Origin: Paracoccaceae bacterium
Lineage (GTDB): Bacteria > Pseudomonadota > Alphaproteobacteria > Rhodobacterales > Rhodobacteraceae
Length of the DNA: 34,973 bases
Assembly: GCA_019634215.1 (NCBI GenBank)
Contig: JAHQVS010000045.1
Span: 1 to 34,973, forward strand
Direction of reading: 5' to 3'
Of the stretch, positions 16,935 through 26,100 are shown one piece after another (within the stretch, counting starts at the first letter, position 1; each line of letters starts with the position of its first letter). The translations under genes were made by a program, and so were the position numbers. Under the pieces are notes generated by a model. It was given only the letters and a program-made list of their open reading frames with translations, was not told the DNA's origin and searched no databases.

Positions 16935-19900
16935 TTAAGCCGCGTCCGCCGCATCTTCGATCCTGAGTCGGCTGCGCCCGCCACCCTGGGGCTCGACGGC
17001 GATCTTGACAGCGATCCGCTCTTTTAACTCAGACACGTGACTGATCACGCCGATGCGTCTGCCGCTGGCTTGCAGCGCCTCAAGGGCCGATACCGCCATC
17101 GACAGACTGTCCGGGTCGAGCGCGCCGAAGCCTTCGTCGATGAATAGCGTCTCCACCCGCACCCCGCGTTCAGAGGACAGCGATGCCAGCCCAAGCGCCA
17201 GTGCGAGGCTGACCAGAAAGCGTTCGCCGCCGGAGAGATTCTGCACCCCCCGAGCCTCGTCCCCCATGTCCCGGTCGATCGCCTGCAAGGCGAGATCCTC
17301 GCCGTCGCCGGGCGGGATCTCCAGCGCATATCGCGGGTGCAGATCTGCGAGCTGTTGGTTCGCGAGCTGTACCAATTGCCTCAGGGTGAGGCTTTGGGCG
17401 TAGCGACGGAACTTGTCGCCCTTCTCTGAGCCGATCAGTTCATTGAGTTGTAGCCAAACCTCAGCGCTCTCGCGCTTTGAGGCCAGTTTGGCGTCCAGCT
17501 CAGCGCGGGTGGTTCGGGCTTCGTCGTCTAGGCGCAGTTTGACCATAACTTCGTCGCGCGCTTGATCCAGCGCGGCGCGGTCGCGCTCCAGTGCTTGGCG
17601 GGCCGAGGTTAGGTGGCGGGGAAGCTCACCGTCATCCGCCGCCCAGGCAGTGGTTAAAGCGCCGAGCGCGGTGTGAATGGGGCTGTCGGTTGGTTCGTCC
17701 ACGTGCGGCGTGGTCGCCAATGTGTCGAGATTAGGCCGTGTCTTCAGCTTCTCCGCCAAGGCCTCCGCCGCGCCGCTCGCCGCCCGTCGCGCCGCCGCCG
17801 CGTCTTGCTCTGCGGTGGAGACCGCAGCCCGCCCCCGCCGCGCCGCCTCTCGCCACGCGGCCATGTCAGTCTGGAGCGCGCCAGATTTGGACGTGTCGGC
17901 AGGCGCCGGCGCCCGAGCGACCAGTTCAGGAGCCTTTTCGGTGATCTCCTCCAGGAATGCGATTAGGCTAGGCGTCAGTTGTTCCAGCTCGTTGAGCCGT
18001 TGCTTGCGCTGTTTCAGCTCATCGATTTTCTTTGCAATCGAGCGCGCCAGCTTCTCCGGATCGTCACCGCGCCATTCCGGGCGCAACTGGCCGAGCCAAT
18101 CATCGAGCCGGGCTTCGAACATCTGCGTGCGTTCCGCCGAGGCGGCGCGCGCGGCGTCATGTTTGGCGACCTCCGACTGCAAAGCCTCGCGGCGGGTGGC
18201 GGTCTCGCGGGCGCGGTTGCCGACCTCCAACGCCGCCGCCGCCGCTGTGTTTGCGGTGGAGAGCGCCGTTTGCAGGCGGGTGCGCGCGGCGTTTGCGGCC
18301 TCGAGCGCTTGTTCGGCCCGCTCCATGGATTGGGCGAGATCGACGCCAAACGTCTCCAGCGCCGCTTCGGGCGCTTCTTCTCCCTTGGTGAGAGCGCTGG
18401 CGGCTGCTGAAGTGGCGGCTTGGTCCTCCGGGGTCAGTTCAGTCAGACGCTCTGTTAGGGTTGCGAGACCGTCGCGCCAAGCGGCGCGGGCGGCGGCGAG
18501 CCGGTCTTCGGCGGCTTTCGCCCGTTTGATTTTGGCTTCGGCCTCTTTGCGGTCGCGGGCGCGCTGCTCCGCCAAGCTCTTGCCCTCAGCTTGCGACTCC
18601 GCCATCGCCGCCCGGGCGGCTTGTGCATCCTGCTCCGCGCCTTGAAGTTGCGTCCGCAGTGCGGCGTCGACTTCCGCCGCCGCTTGATGGTCGGTGCCGC
18701 CGCATACCGGGCAGGGCTGTTCCGGCTCGAGGGTGGCGCGCAGGCTCTTGGCGGCGTCGCTGCCGGCGGCGCGCAGGCGCGCTAGCACCCCGTCGGCGAC
18801 CTTGACCGCCGAGTTCAATGTCGACGCGCCAGCCTCCAGCTCGGTTAATCGCTTGGTGGCCGCCTCCGCCCGTCCCTGGGCGGCGGTGGCCTCGGCGGCG
18901 GCCTCCTCGCTTTCACCACGCGCCTGACGCCCGGCCCGTGCCGCTTCGCGTAATCGGTCGGCGTTGGTTTGCATGGCGGCGAGCTGTTTGCGCCGAGTGG
19001 TGGCTGCGTCGAGATCGTGCGTCTCCAGCGCGGTCTTGGCGTCGGCGGCGGCAGTTTCAGCCGCGCGTGCAGCTTCGCCCCGTTGCGCGGCCTCTTGCGT
19101 CAACGCCGCTGCGCGTTGATCCAATTCAGCTGCCTGTGTTGCCGCCTGGGTCCGCGCCGCCTCGGTCTGAGTCAACGCCGCGCGCGCCGAAGCGTGGTCA
19201 CGCAGAGTGGCGAGCGCTTCGTCGACCCGGTCCGCTAATTTCGCCAAGGCCGGACGGGCGGAGATCCACTCAACATCTGCGGCGCGAGCAGCCTTCGCGC
19301 CGTCGATGGCGGTTTGCGCTGATTGGGCGGTGGAGATAATCACGGCCTCCAACCCTTTGGTCGCCGCCGTCGCCTCTTGTTCGGTCCGTGCCGCGGATCG
19401 CGCCATCACCGCGCGTTCATCGCTCCAGCGCGCCGCCGCCGCCACGCTTTCCAGCGCAGCCCCGCGCGCGGCGCGCTGTGCGTCAATTGCTTTCGCCCGC
19501 GACTCTTCCACCGTACGCGCCTCGGGCGGCAACAAAGCCAATTTGGAGAGGTCGCTCTCCAGACCCTTAATCTCCTCGCGCTCCACTTTGGCGCGTTGGA
19601 ACGCCGCCATCGAGATCTTTGCGTAGATCTCTGAGCCGGTGATCCGCTCCAGCAGCTCGGCGCGATCTTTGGCGTCGGCCCGCAGAAAGGCGTCGAAGTC
19701 GCCCTGCGCCAACAGGGCGGCGCGGCGGAATTGCTCGAAATTGAGGCCGATACGGCGGGCGATCTCGTGTTTCACCTCTGTGCGGTGATGACCAACCTGG
19801 GTTTCGGCGTCGAGGTCGATCAGGCTATGGGTTTGATATTGCAGTCTTCCTGAGGCGTGCTTGCGAGAGCGGTGCACCGACCATCTGGCGCGATAAGCCT

Positions 19901-20219
19901 TGCCGTCTTGGCCGACGAAATCCACCTCGGCGAAGCCTTCGCCAGCGCCATGGCGCAAGATGCTGCGCACGTCCGAGAGGCTGATGCGTTCTGCTTCCGC
20001 GTCTCCCGCCCGTCCGACGGCTCCCCTGCCGACGCCTTCCAAGCGCGGTAGCGCGTCATAGAGCGCGAGGCAGATGGCGTCGAGCAGGGTGGATTTGCCG
20101 GCGCCGGTGGGGCCGGTGATGGCGAACAGCCCGGCTCCAGCGAGAGGCTGGGCGTCGAAGTCGACCTCGAACTTTGGCAGGCTGGCGAGGTTTTGGCCGC
20201 GGACAGCGCGTATTCTCAT
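16935..20219 (-). CDS. sbcC: Exonuclease SbcCD, ATPase subunit SbcC
   Basis: A 1094-residue SMC/Rad50-like ATPase that works with SbcD to cut hairpins and process DNA ends. Walker A is GPTGAGKST at 36-44; long Ala/Glu/Arg-rich coiled coils fill about 200-480 and 520-900, flanking the zinc hook CPVC with C503 and C506, which joins two molecules through a shared metal ion. The C-terminal head has the Q-loop-side stretch, the signature NLSGGERFLVSLALALGLA and Walker B TLFIDEGFGALD. The length is slightly above the E. coli protein. The start overlaps the sbcD stop by four bases, so both subunits are translationally coupled. Confidence 0.96.
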   Translation of the reverse strand: MRIRAVRGQNLASLPKFEVDFDAQPLAGAGLFAITGPTGAGKSTLLDAICLALYDALPRLEGVGRGAVGRAGDAEAERISLSDVRSILRHGAGEGFAEVDFVGQDGKAYRARWSVHRSRKHASGRLQYQTHSLIDLDAETQVGHHRTEVKHEIARRIGLNFEQFRRAALLAQGDFDAFLRADAKDRAELLERITGSEIYAKISMAAFQRAKVEREEIKGLESDLSKLALLPPEARTVEESRAKAIDAQRAARGAALESVAAAARWSDERAVMARSAARTEQEATAATKGLEAVIISTAQSAQTAIDGAKAARAADVEWISARPALAKLADRVDEALATLRDHASARAALTQTEAARTQAATQAAELDQRAAALTQEAAQRGEAARAAETAAADAKTALETHDLDAATTRRKQLAAMQTNADRLREAARAGRQARGESEEAAAEATAAQGRAEAATKRLTELEAGASTLNSAVKVADGVLARLRAAGSDAAKSLRATLEPEQPCPVCGGTDHQAAAEVDAALRTQLQGAEQDAQAARAAMAESQAEGKSLAEQRARDRKEAEAKIKRAKAAEDRLAAARAAWRDGLATLTERLTELTPEDQAATSAAASALTKGEEAPEAALETFGVDLAQSMERAEQALEAANAARTRLQTALSTANTAAAAALEVGNRARETATRREALQSEVAKHDAARAASAERTQMFEARLDDWLGQLRPEWRGDDPEKLARSIAKKIDELKQRKQRLNELEQLTPSLIAFLEEITEKAPELVARAPAPADTSKSGALQTDMAAWREAARRGRAAVSTAEQDAAAARRAASGAAEALAEKLKTRPNLDTLATTPHVDEPTDSPIHTALGALTTAWAADDGELPRHLTSARQALERDRAALDQARDEVMVKLRLDDEARTTRAELDAKLASKRESAEVWLQLNELIGSEKGDKFRRYAQSLTLRQLVQLANQQLADLHPRYALEIPPGDGEDLALQAIDRDMGDEARGVQNLSGGERFLVSLALALGLASLSSERGVRVETLFIDEGFGALDPDSLSMAVSALEALQASGRRIGVISHVSELKERIAVKIAVEPQGGGRSRLRIEDAADAA

Positions 20220-21508
20220 GAGGCGCGCTCGCGCAGGGCGGGAGCGTTGGCGGGTTTAGCTGTTTCTCGCTTGTCCTCTCCGGCGTGCCCGATTTCAGCC
20301 TCGGCGCGCGCCTGCTTGAAGGCTGCGAGCAGCGCCCGACTTGGCGGCGCGCCATGCTTTTGCCGATGCAGCAGCTCGAACACCGCTTCAGGCCGTTGGG
20401 TGGCTAGGTCGATCGGGGTGGCTTCCTCTCCGGGGGCTGTTGGCGGGGCTTCGCGCTGAATTCGGCCCAAGCGCACCGGTGCGCCGTCGAGCGCGGCGTC
20501 GATCCGGGCGCGTAGATCTGGAACCGGGCCGTCAAGCCGCAGAGAGACGTCCAGAAACGGTCTGAGGCCGAGAGGCCGGTCCGGGATATCAAGCTCGGCC
20601 AGAGCCGCCTCCGCCTCCGCCAGCGTCGCAGCGCCACGTTCGGGCACGCGTAGGAACTCAGCTGGGCGAGGGATCGGCAGCAGTTCGGTCTCGATGCGCC
20701 CTCGGCTTAACTCCAACAGGGCCACGCTGTGACGATAGCCGCGTTCTGTTGCGGAGAGTGGGAATGGCGAGCCGGAGTAGCGAATTTCGATCGCTCCAGA
20801 GACGCGCTGCGGACGGTGCAAATGGCCGAGCGCCACATAGGCGGCCTCGCGTGGAAACACGTCGCTGGAAACGGCTTCGGCCCCGCCGATGGAGATCCGC
20901 CGCTCGCTGAGGGTTGAAAGCTCCGCGCCGGAGACGGTGAGGTGACCGGTCATAATCAAAGGTTTGCCGGGGGCGCGGTTTTGGGCGGCGGCGGCGGCTT
21001 GGGCGTAGAACGCTCGAAGAGCCGCGCTCTCACCGTCGGACGCGCCCGTGAGGTCCGCTGACCCGAGATCGCCCGCACGTAGGAACGGCACGGCGGTGCA
21101 GACGGCCGACACGTCGCCTTGGGGTCCATGCAGGGGGATCGACATGGCGTCGAAATCGATCTCACCGTCTCGCCGTGGGGCTGCGCCGATCACACATAGC
21201 TTTGGGTCCGCCAGGAGTGCTGTGGGCAGCTCCAGCCGTGAGGGGGAGTCGTGATTGCCGCCGGTGAGAAGGATTTGAAGCTGCGGGTGTTGGCCCCTCA
21301 GCCTAGCGATCAGCTCATACAATTGGCGCTGGGCTGTTGCGGGCGGGTTGACCGTGTGGAAGACGTCGCCAGCCATGAGCAGGACGTCGACACTGCGTTG
21401 ATCGATCGTCTCGACCAACCATTCAAAAAAGAGCCGATGCTCCTCGGAGCGATCGAACCCGTGGAGTTCTTGCCCGATGTGCCAGTCGGCGGTGTGAAGT
21501 ATTCGCAT
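20216..21508 (-). CDS. sbcD: Exonuclease SbcCD, nuclease subunit SbcD
   Basis: The Mre11-like metallophosphoesterase of the SbcCD complex, 430 residues. The five phosphoesterase motifs are present in order: HTADWHIG (residues 4-11), MAGDVFH, TGGNHDSPSR, MTGHLTVSG and ALGHLHRPQ, providing two Mn2+ sites. The frame is open upstream to 21562, but MRILHTADWHIGQELHG from 21508 is the standard SbcD N-terminus. It is the first gene of the sbcD-sbcC operon; its promoter must lie in the 21509-21728 gap, where I see no strong -35/-10 pair. The C-terminal 120 residues, rich in Pro, Glu and Ala, would carry the capping and SbcC-binding parts. Confidence 0.96.
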   Translation of the reverse strand: MRILHTADWHIGQELHGFDRSEEHRLFFEWLVETIDQRSVDVLLMAGDVFHTVNPPATAQRQLYELIARLRGQHPQLQILLTGGNHDSPSRLELPTALLADPKLCVIGAAPRRDGEIDFDAMSIPLHGPQGDVSAVCTAVPFLRAGDLGSADLTGASDGESAALRAFYAQAAAAAQNRAPGKPLIMTGHLTVSGAELSTLSERRISIGGAEAVSSDVFPREAAYVALGHLHRPQRVSGAIEIRYSGSPFPLSATERGYRHSVALLELSRGRIETELLPIPRPAEFLRVPERGAATLAEAEAALAELDIPDRPLGLRPFLDVSLRLDGPVPDLRARIDAALDGAPVRLGRIQREAPPTAPGEEATPIDLATQRPEAVFELLHRQKHGAPPSRALLAAFKQARAEAEIGHAGEDKRETAKPANAPALRERAS

Positions 21509-21600
21509 CGCTGACGGTTGTACGGCGAGCTGGTCCAAACGCAATCCCAGCCAAGGCTGCAATGGTTAAAAAAATATCTTTACAGCATAAAAGTTTAGTG

Positions 21601-21637
21601 CTTGGGATTGTTCCCATGGGAATGGGTGCTATCCAAG
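21601..21637. repeat. Nested inverted repeat in the sbcD upstream gap
   Basis: A perfect 12-base palindrome TTCCCATGGGAA (21611-21622) sits between CTTGGGAT (21601-21608) and ATCCAAG (21631-21637), which pair with one bulged G. AGTGCTTGGGAT (21597-21608) is also loosely repeated as AAGTGCTAAGAT (21635-21646). The 220-base gap 21509-21728 otherwise holds no gene. It could be an operator for the neighbouring repressor or a transcript end; the sequence does not decide. Confidence 0.35.
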
Positions 21638-21728
21638 TGCTAAGATGAGACACAATCAGGCGGGATACAGCCACTTTTTGTTCTTTGGCTAAACATTTCA
21701 CCAAATCATTTGTGGCTGAGTGTAACTT

Positions 21729-22445
21729 TCACTTTCCTGCGTTTTGGTGCTTGAATGCATCAGAATCTTCCTGGACGGTGTTCGTGGATGCATGAGTTGG
21801 CTGTACAAAGGGACCGGAGAAGTCCTGTGGGAGCACCATAATAATCGGAGTCGCCCATTTGATCTTCTGATTCATCTCCATGGCGGAGTAGGGATTGACC
21901 GGCAAAAGATTAACTTCACCCTCGTTGGCGCCTGGGCGGATCAGACGGATGAGACGTTTACTGTCTGATGTCTCACACAAGCAGGGACGCTGATGGTCTA
22001 AAGCCGACGGGGCCGCCAAGTCTTGCCGATATAACAGACAGTCGCCATTGAAGGCGAAGGGCGCCAAGCTGTCGTCAGCAACATATAATGCAGCTAATGT
22101 TTCATGACTTTTCAAGAAAAATGGATTTTCAATATACCTATCTTGGCCGCCTTTCGCATCTTCAAAGATAACACCGCCATTGTCGGCAATATCACCATTT
22201 ATTGGCCACATATCACCAGCTTCAAACAGCGCGCTTGGCCGCAAGTGCAGCACCTTTGCTATCCGTTCAAGTGTTACAATACCAGGATTACGAGATCTCC
22301 CTCGAAGTATATCACGAACAGCGCTTTCGTTCAGTTGCGCCGCACGAGCTAGAGGAGCAGCCTTGATGTTGTGCTCCACCATCAGGTGCCGCAGCCTATC
22401 AGTCAGCTTGTCTACGATTTCGAGGGTCTTTTCTTTAGATTTCAT
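21729..22445 (-). CDS. Phage-type repressor: XRE helix-turn-helix with S24 (LexA/CI-like) domain
   Basis: A 238-residue regulator. The N-terminal helix-turn-helix spans about 10-75, with APLARAAQLNESAVRDILRGRSRNP and ITLERIAKVL-type features. The C-terminal part resembles peptidase S24: ADDSLAPFAFNGDCLLYRQ gives the usual S-x-x-P-x-x-x-x-GD pattern with a candidate catalytic Ser, and KRLIRLI a candidate Lys; the Ala-Gly cleavage site is not obvious, so self-cleavage is uncertain. The composition is more AT-rich than neighbouring genes. Hardly any ribosome binding site exists and the promoter -10 (TATACA) is only about ten bases from the ATG, so the message may be almost leaderless. No phage structural or integrase gene is near, so its targets are unknown. 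Confidence 0.8.
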   Translation of the reverse strand: MKSKEKTLEIVDKLTDRLRHLMVEHNIKAAPLARAAQLNESAVRDILRGRSRNPGIVTLERIAKVLHLRPSALFEAGDMWPINGDIADNGGVIFEDAKGGQDRYIENPFFLKSHETLAALYVADDSLAPFAFNGDCLLYRQDLAAPSALDHQRPCLCETSDSKRLIRLIRPGANEGEVNLLPVNPYSAMEMNQKIKWATPIIMVLPQDFSGPFVQPTHASTNTVQEDSDAFKHQNAGK

Positions 22446-22455
22446 GGCTGCCGCT

Positions 22456-22489
22456 TGTATAGAATTGCACGCGCAAGTTCAAACGTTCA
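22456..22489 (-). promoter_or_regulatory. Promoter and possible operator of the S24-type repressor
   Basis: On the minus strand TATACA (22461-22456) stands as a -10 box, with TTTGAA or TTGAAC as -35 at 16 or 15 bases. Two direct copies of GTTCA (22477-22481 and 22485-22489, plus strand) overlap the -35 and are placed for autorepression. The spacing between the GTTC units is four bases, not the seven of the alphaproteobacterial LexA box. Confidence 0.4.
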
Positions 22490-23040
22490 GTGAATGTGGA
22501 TAAGTGCGTGTGCGACGACCAACGCATTCTCTGATGGTCGGGGGTTAATCTTTCGGAGCGATTTCACCACGCCATTCTATTGCTCCGTATCTCAGTCCTG
22601 TTGGGATGCATACAGCGATGCGGGATCTGTGTACGCAAAAATGGTCAGGCGTGACCGCATTGCACATGTATACACTGGACATTTGTCGCAAAACTTTCGC
22701 GGTTGAAGTGCGAGCGGATATGCCACGCCCAAGGGGCCTGACGCTAGAAGGTTGCATGCATTTGTATATGATGTTTCTACATATGTTCAAGGTAAATTGA
22801 GCTTCTGCTTGGGGAACCGTCTCGATATGTGTAGTGGCGCACGGTCTGGGGGCTGTTCGAGGGTCCGGTGGCTTATCCATGAAAATGTGGCGGTCCTAAG
22901 AGAGACTCAGGCTGTCTGCGCCAGAGAATTCCGCTGAAAGCCGTATGGGGTTGGCTCGGATGGGGCGCGGTTTTTGAGCCCAGAAACCACCATGAGCGCG
23001 CCATAATTCTCGTTGTTAACACAATTATAGTGGATCAAGA

Positions 23041-23056
23041 GCGGTTCGTGAACCGC
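23041..23056. repeat. Inverted repeat upstream of the secreted protein gene
   Basis: GCGGTTC-GT-GAACCGC is a perfect inverted repeat with a two-base centre, about 117 bases before the chosen start codon and ten bases past a -10-like TATAGT (23026-23031). The short centre suits a protein-binding site better than an RNA hairpin. Confidence 0.4.
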
Positions 23057-23116
23057 CATGCGTCCAGTAAAACGGTTTGCGTATCTTTGATTGTTCTTGT
23101 ATGCGCGAATGATTGC

Positions 23117-23133
23117 ATGACTCTTTGAGTCAT
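23117..23133. repeat. Inverted repeat in the leader of the secreted protein gene
   Basis: ATGACTC-TTT-GAGTCAT is a perfect seven-base inverted repeat with a three-base loop, about 40 bases before the start codon and 26 bases before the ribosome binding site. It could be an operator or a small leader hairpin. Confidence 0.4.
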
Positions 23134-23172
23134 TCTCACGCTGTGTTTCCGATATCGCCGGGAGACTTTCGA

Positions 23173-26100
23173 ATGGCTACATCAGCTTCAAGCATCGACG
23201 GCGAGCTGAAGGTTTGGCATAAAGTTACTCTTGATTTTGAAGGACCGTTACTGAGCGAAGATCCGTCAACCTTTCGTGATTATCGCCTTGATGTAACTTT
23301 CACAAATAAAGATACGGGCGAAGTTGTCCGGGTTCCAGGGTTCTTTGCCGCAGATGGCGACGCCGCCAATACTGGAGCTACCTCTGGAAATATTTTCCGA
23401 GTAAATTTCAATCCGCCTTCCGAAGGCGATTGGGAGTATACCGCATCTTTTCGAACTGGCGATGATATTGCAGCCTCGACAGATCCCTCTGCGGGCGTTG
23501 CAGTCAATTCAATTGACGGCGCGACCGGCTCCTTATCGATATCGCCAACGGACAAAACTGGCGACGACTTCCGCGCCAAAGGCATGATTGTTCAGGGTGA
23601 GGGCACCAATTACCTGCAGCATCAGGGTGACGGAGATTATTTTATTCGCGGTGGGCCGGGGATTCCGGAGAATTTCCTCGCCAACCCGGACATCGACAAT
23701 ACCTCGAATGGTCGGCATGCCTTTGAGACTCACGCGCAGGACGCCAACGCTGGCGACCCGACATGGGACGGCGGCAAGGGCTCGAATATTCTCGGTGCGG
23801 TCAATTATCTCGCCGAGCAGGGTCAGAATACTATCTATGTGATGACCATGACGGCCGGCGGCGATGGCAAAGACGTCTGGCCTTGGGCTGCGGATGATCT
23901 TCAAAACGTCAGCCAAAATCAAAACGGTATCGATAGCGACACGGTCTCCACCTACGACATCAGCAAACTGTCGCAGTGGGAGATCATTTTCGATCACATG
24001 GACAATCAGGGCATTTATAAGAATGTCCTGTTCCAAGAGACCGAGAATGATCAGCTGCTGAATGGCGGCACCGACGCCCCTGGCACCAGCCTCAGTGTCG
24101 AGCGCCTAGTATATATGCGCGAGATGATCGCCCGTTTCGGTCACAGCAACGGCATCCAGTGGAATCTGGGCGAAGAGAACACCAATACCAATCAGGAGCG
24201 TGCCGACATGGCGCGGTTCGTGAAGGAGGTGGACGGCTACGACCACTTGGTCACGATCCACACCTTCACTGGCGATTACAATGTTTACGATCAGCTGTTG
24301 AATGTGGATTCGTTCGACGGTCCGTCTTTCCAGGCCAACGCCAACAACATCCGTTCGGAGACGGCGGAGTATGTTGAGAAATCGAATGCGGCAGGTGATC
24401 CGTGGGTGATCACCTGGGACGAGGACTCCAGCGGCAACGGCATTGTCGATCCGGGCTCCAATAATCCGGACAGCTCCAATGAAAAGCTGCTGCGGGAATC
24501 TTTCTGGGGCTCGCTGACAGTTGGCGGGTCGGGCGGCAACTGGTACTTCAAGGGCAACAGCGGCCATTCGCTTGACCAGAATTACGACGCGTTCCGGGGC
24601 CATGAATCGGTCTGGGAATGGACTGCCGCCGCCACCGATTTCTTCAACACTTACATTCCCTTCTGGGAGATGAGCGAAGATGATGGCGCCACCCAGAACG
24701 GCGACGACTTTGTCATGTCGAAGCCGGGTGAGTATTACGTCGTCTATCTGAAGTACGGCAACGCGGGGGATGTGCGCCTCAACTTGTCTGGTGAGGCCGG
24801 GGAGACATTCGACGTCTATTGGTACGACCCGCGTAACGGCGGGCCGCTGGTTGAGGCCGGGCAGGTTTCAGGCGGCGGTGTTGAGCAGCTTGGCGGGCCG
24901 CCGAACAGTGCAGGCAAGGACTGGGTGCTGTATGTCAAAAACAGCGAGCTGCCTCTCACCCCCTCCGGATCTGCGCCGAACCCGATCTCGGAACCCGACC
25001 CGACCACGCCGGACGGCCCTGATGCGCCGCAACCGGTCGATGGCGCGGTTTATGGCGACACTGACGGCGTCTTCGTGCTTGAGAGCGAGATGGCGCCGGC
25101 GACGGGCGGTTGGGTCGCAGAAAACAAGATCGCCGGCTTCACGGGCGAAAACTATTACCGCTGGACCGGTGACAACCGATACGGCGAGCCGCCGACCGGC
25201 GATCTGCCGGGCACCTTGAGCTTCAACATCAATGTTGAGGAAGCTGGCGACTATTTCCTCGCCGTTCGATCTGGCCGCACCAAAGAGGGCACGCCGGGCA
25301 TTCGCGACGATGAAGCCAACGACGTCTTGGTGCGGATCGATGGCGGCCCCTGGGTCAAGGTGTTCGCTGGCGGCATGGAATGGGAGGCGATCAACGGTTG
25401 GGCGACCACCTTCGATATCCATGATCAGAAATCCCCGGCGCAGTACAACCTGACGGCGGGCGTACACACCCTTGAGATCTCTGGCCGTTCCACCAACACT
25501 CTGATTGATAAAATCATTTTGGCGGAAGGTGCGGCGGTTACGAACAACAGCCTGCCGCTGTCGCCTCTGGTCGACGGCACTCCAACAACGCCCACGGCGC
25601 CGGATACTCCGGATCCAGACCCTGTGGTGGACCCAGTCCCGGACACACCTACGCCTGGAGATCCGGGCGAGCCGCCGATTGGCGATGGCCCTGGCGATCT
25701 GACCGCCACGGTGTTCCTGATGGACAGCACGACAGACCAACCGATCGCCGAGGCGCTGGGCGACGGCGCCGTGGTTGATTGGTCGCAATACGCCGACAAG
25801 CCGGTGAATGTGGTGGTAGAGTTCAGCGGCGCTGACGCTGGGCAAGTGTCCAGCGCGGTTCTAACGCTGGATGGCGGCGCTCACACCCAGACGGAGAGCG
25901 CTGTGCCGTTCGCACTGTTCGGGGATGTGGGCTCCGATCTTAGCGACGGCCAAATCGGTTTGGGGGCCCACACCCTTTCGGTGCAAGCCTACACCGGCAC
26001 TGGCGGACAGGGCGCGCTGCTGAAAAGCTTCGAGTTTGATCTTGTGATGGCCGATGGCGTGACCACCGCGCCTGACCCGGCGCCGCCGGTTGTTGTCCCT

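Larger units (their letters stand above)
22446..23172. other. AT-richer 727-base region without a convincing gene
   Basis: Short open frames of 60-110 residues occur on both strands, but none has a recognisable family, a good ribosome binding site or typical codon use. The 60 bases from 22741 are about one third G+C, against roughly 60 percent in neighbouring genes. It holds the repressor promoter at its left end and two inverted repeats near its right end. It may be remnant mobile DNA or a large regulatory region for the secreted protein gene. Confidence 0.5.

Noticed and set aside
17677-18645. Open frame of 322 residues opposite sbcC
   Set aside because: Low-complexity Ala/Ser/Arg product from the complement of coiled-coil codons; no ribosome binding site.
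22477-22489. Possible alphaproteobacterial LexA (SOS) box
   Set aside because: The GTTC units are four bases apart, whereas the LexA box needs seven; no box was noticed upstream of sbcD either.
22495-22503. TGTGGATAA, a perfect single DnaA box
   Set aside because: An isolated copy with no cluster of boxes or AT-rich unwinding element organised as an origin; a chance match is likely.
22545-22880. Small open frames of 64-111 residues in the AT-richer gap
   Set aside because: They overlap each other on opposite strands, lack ribosome binding sites and give no recognisable protein.
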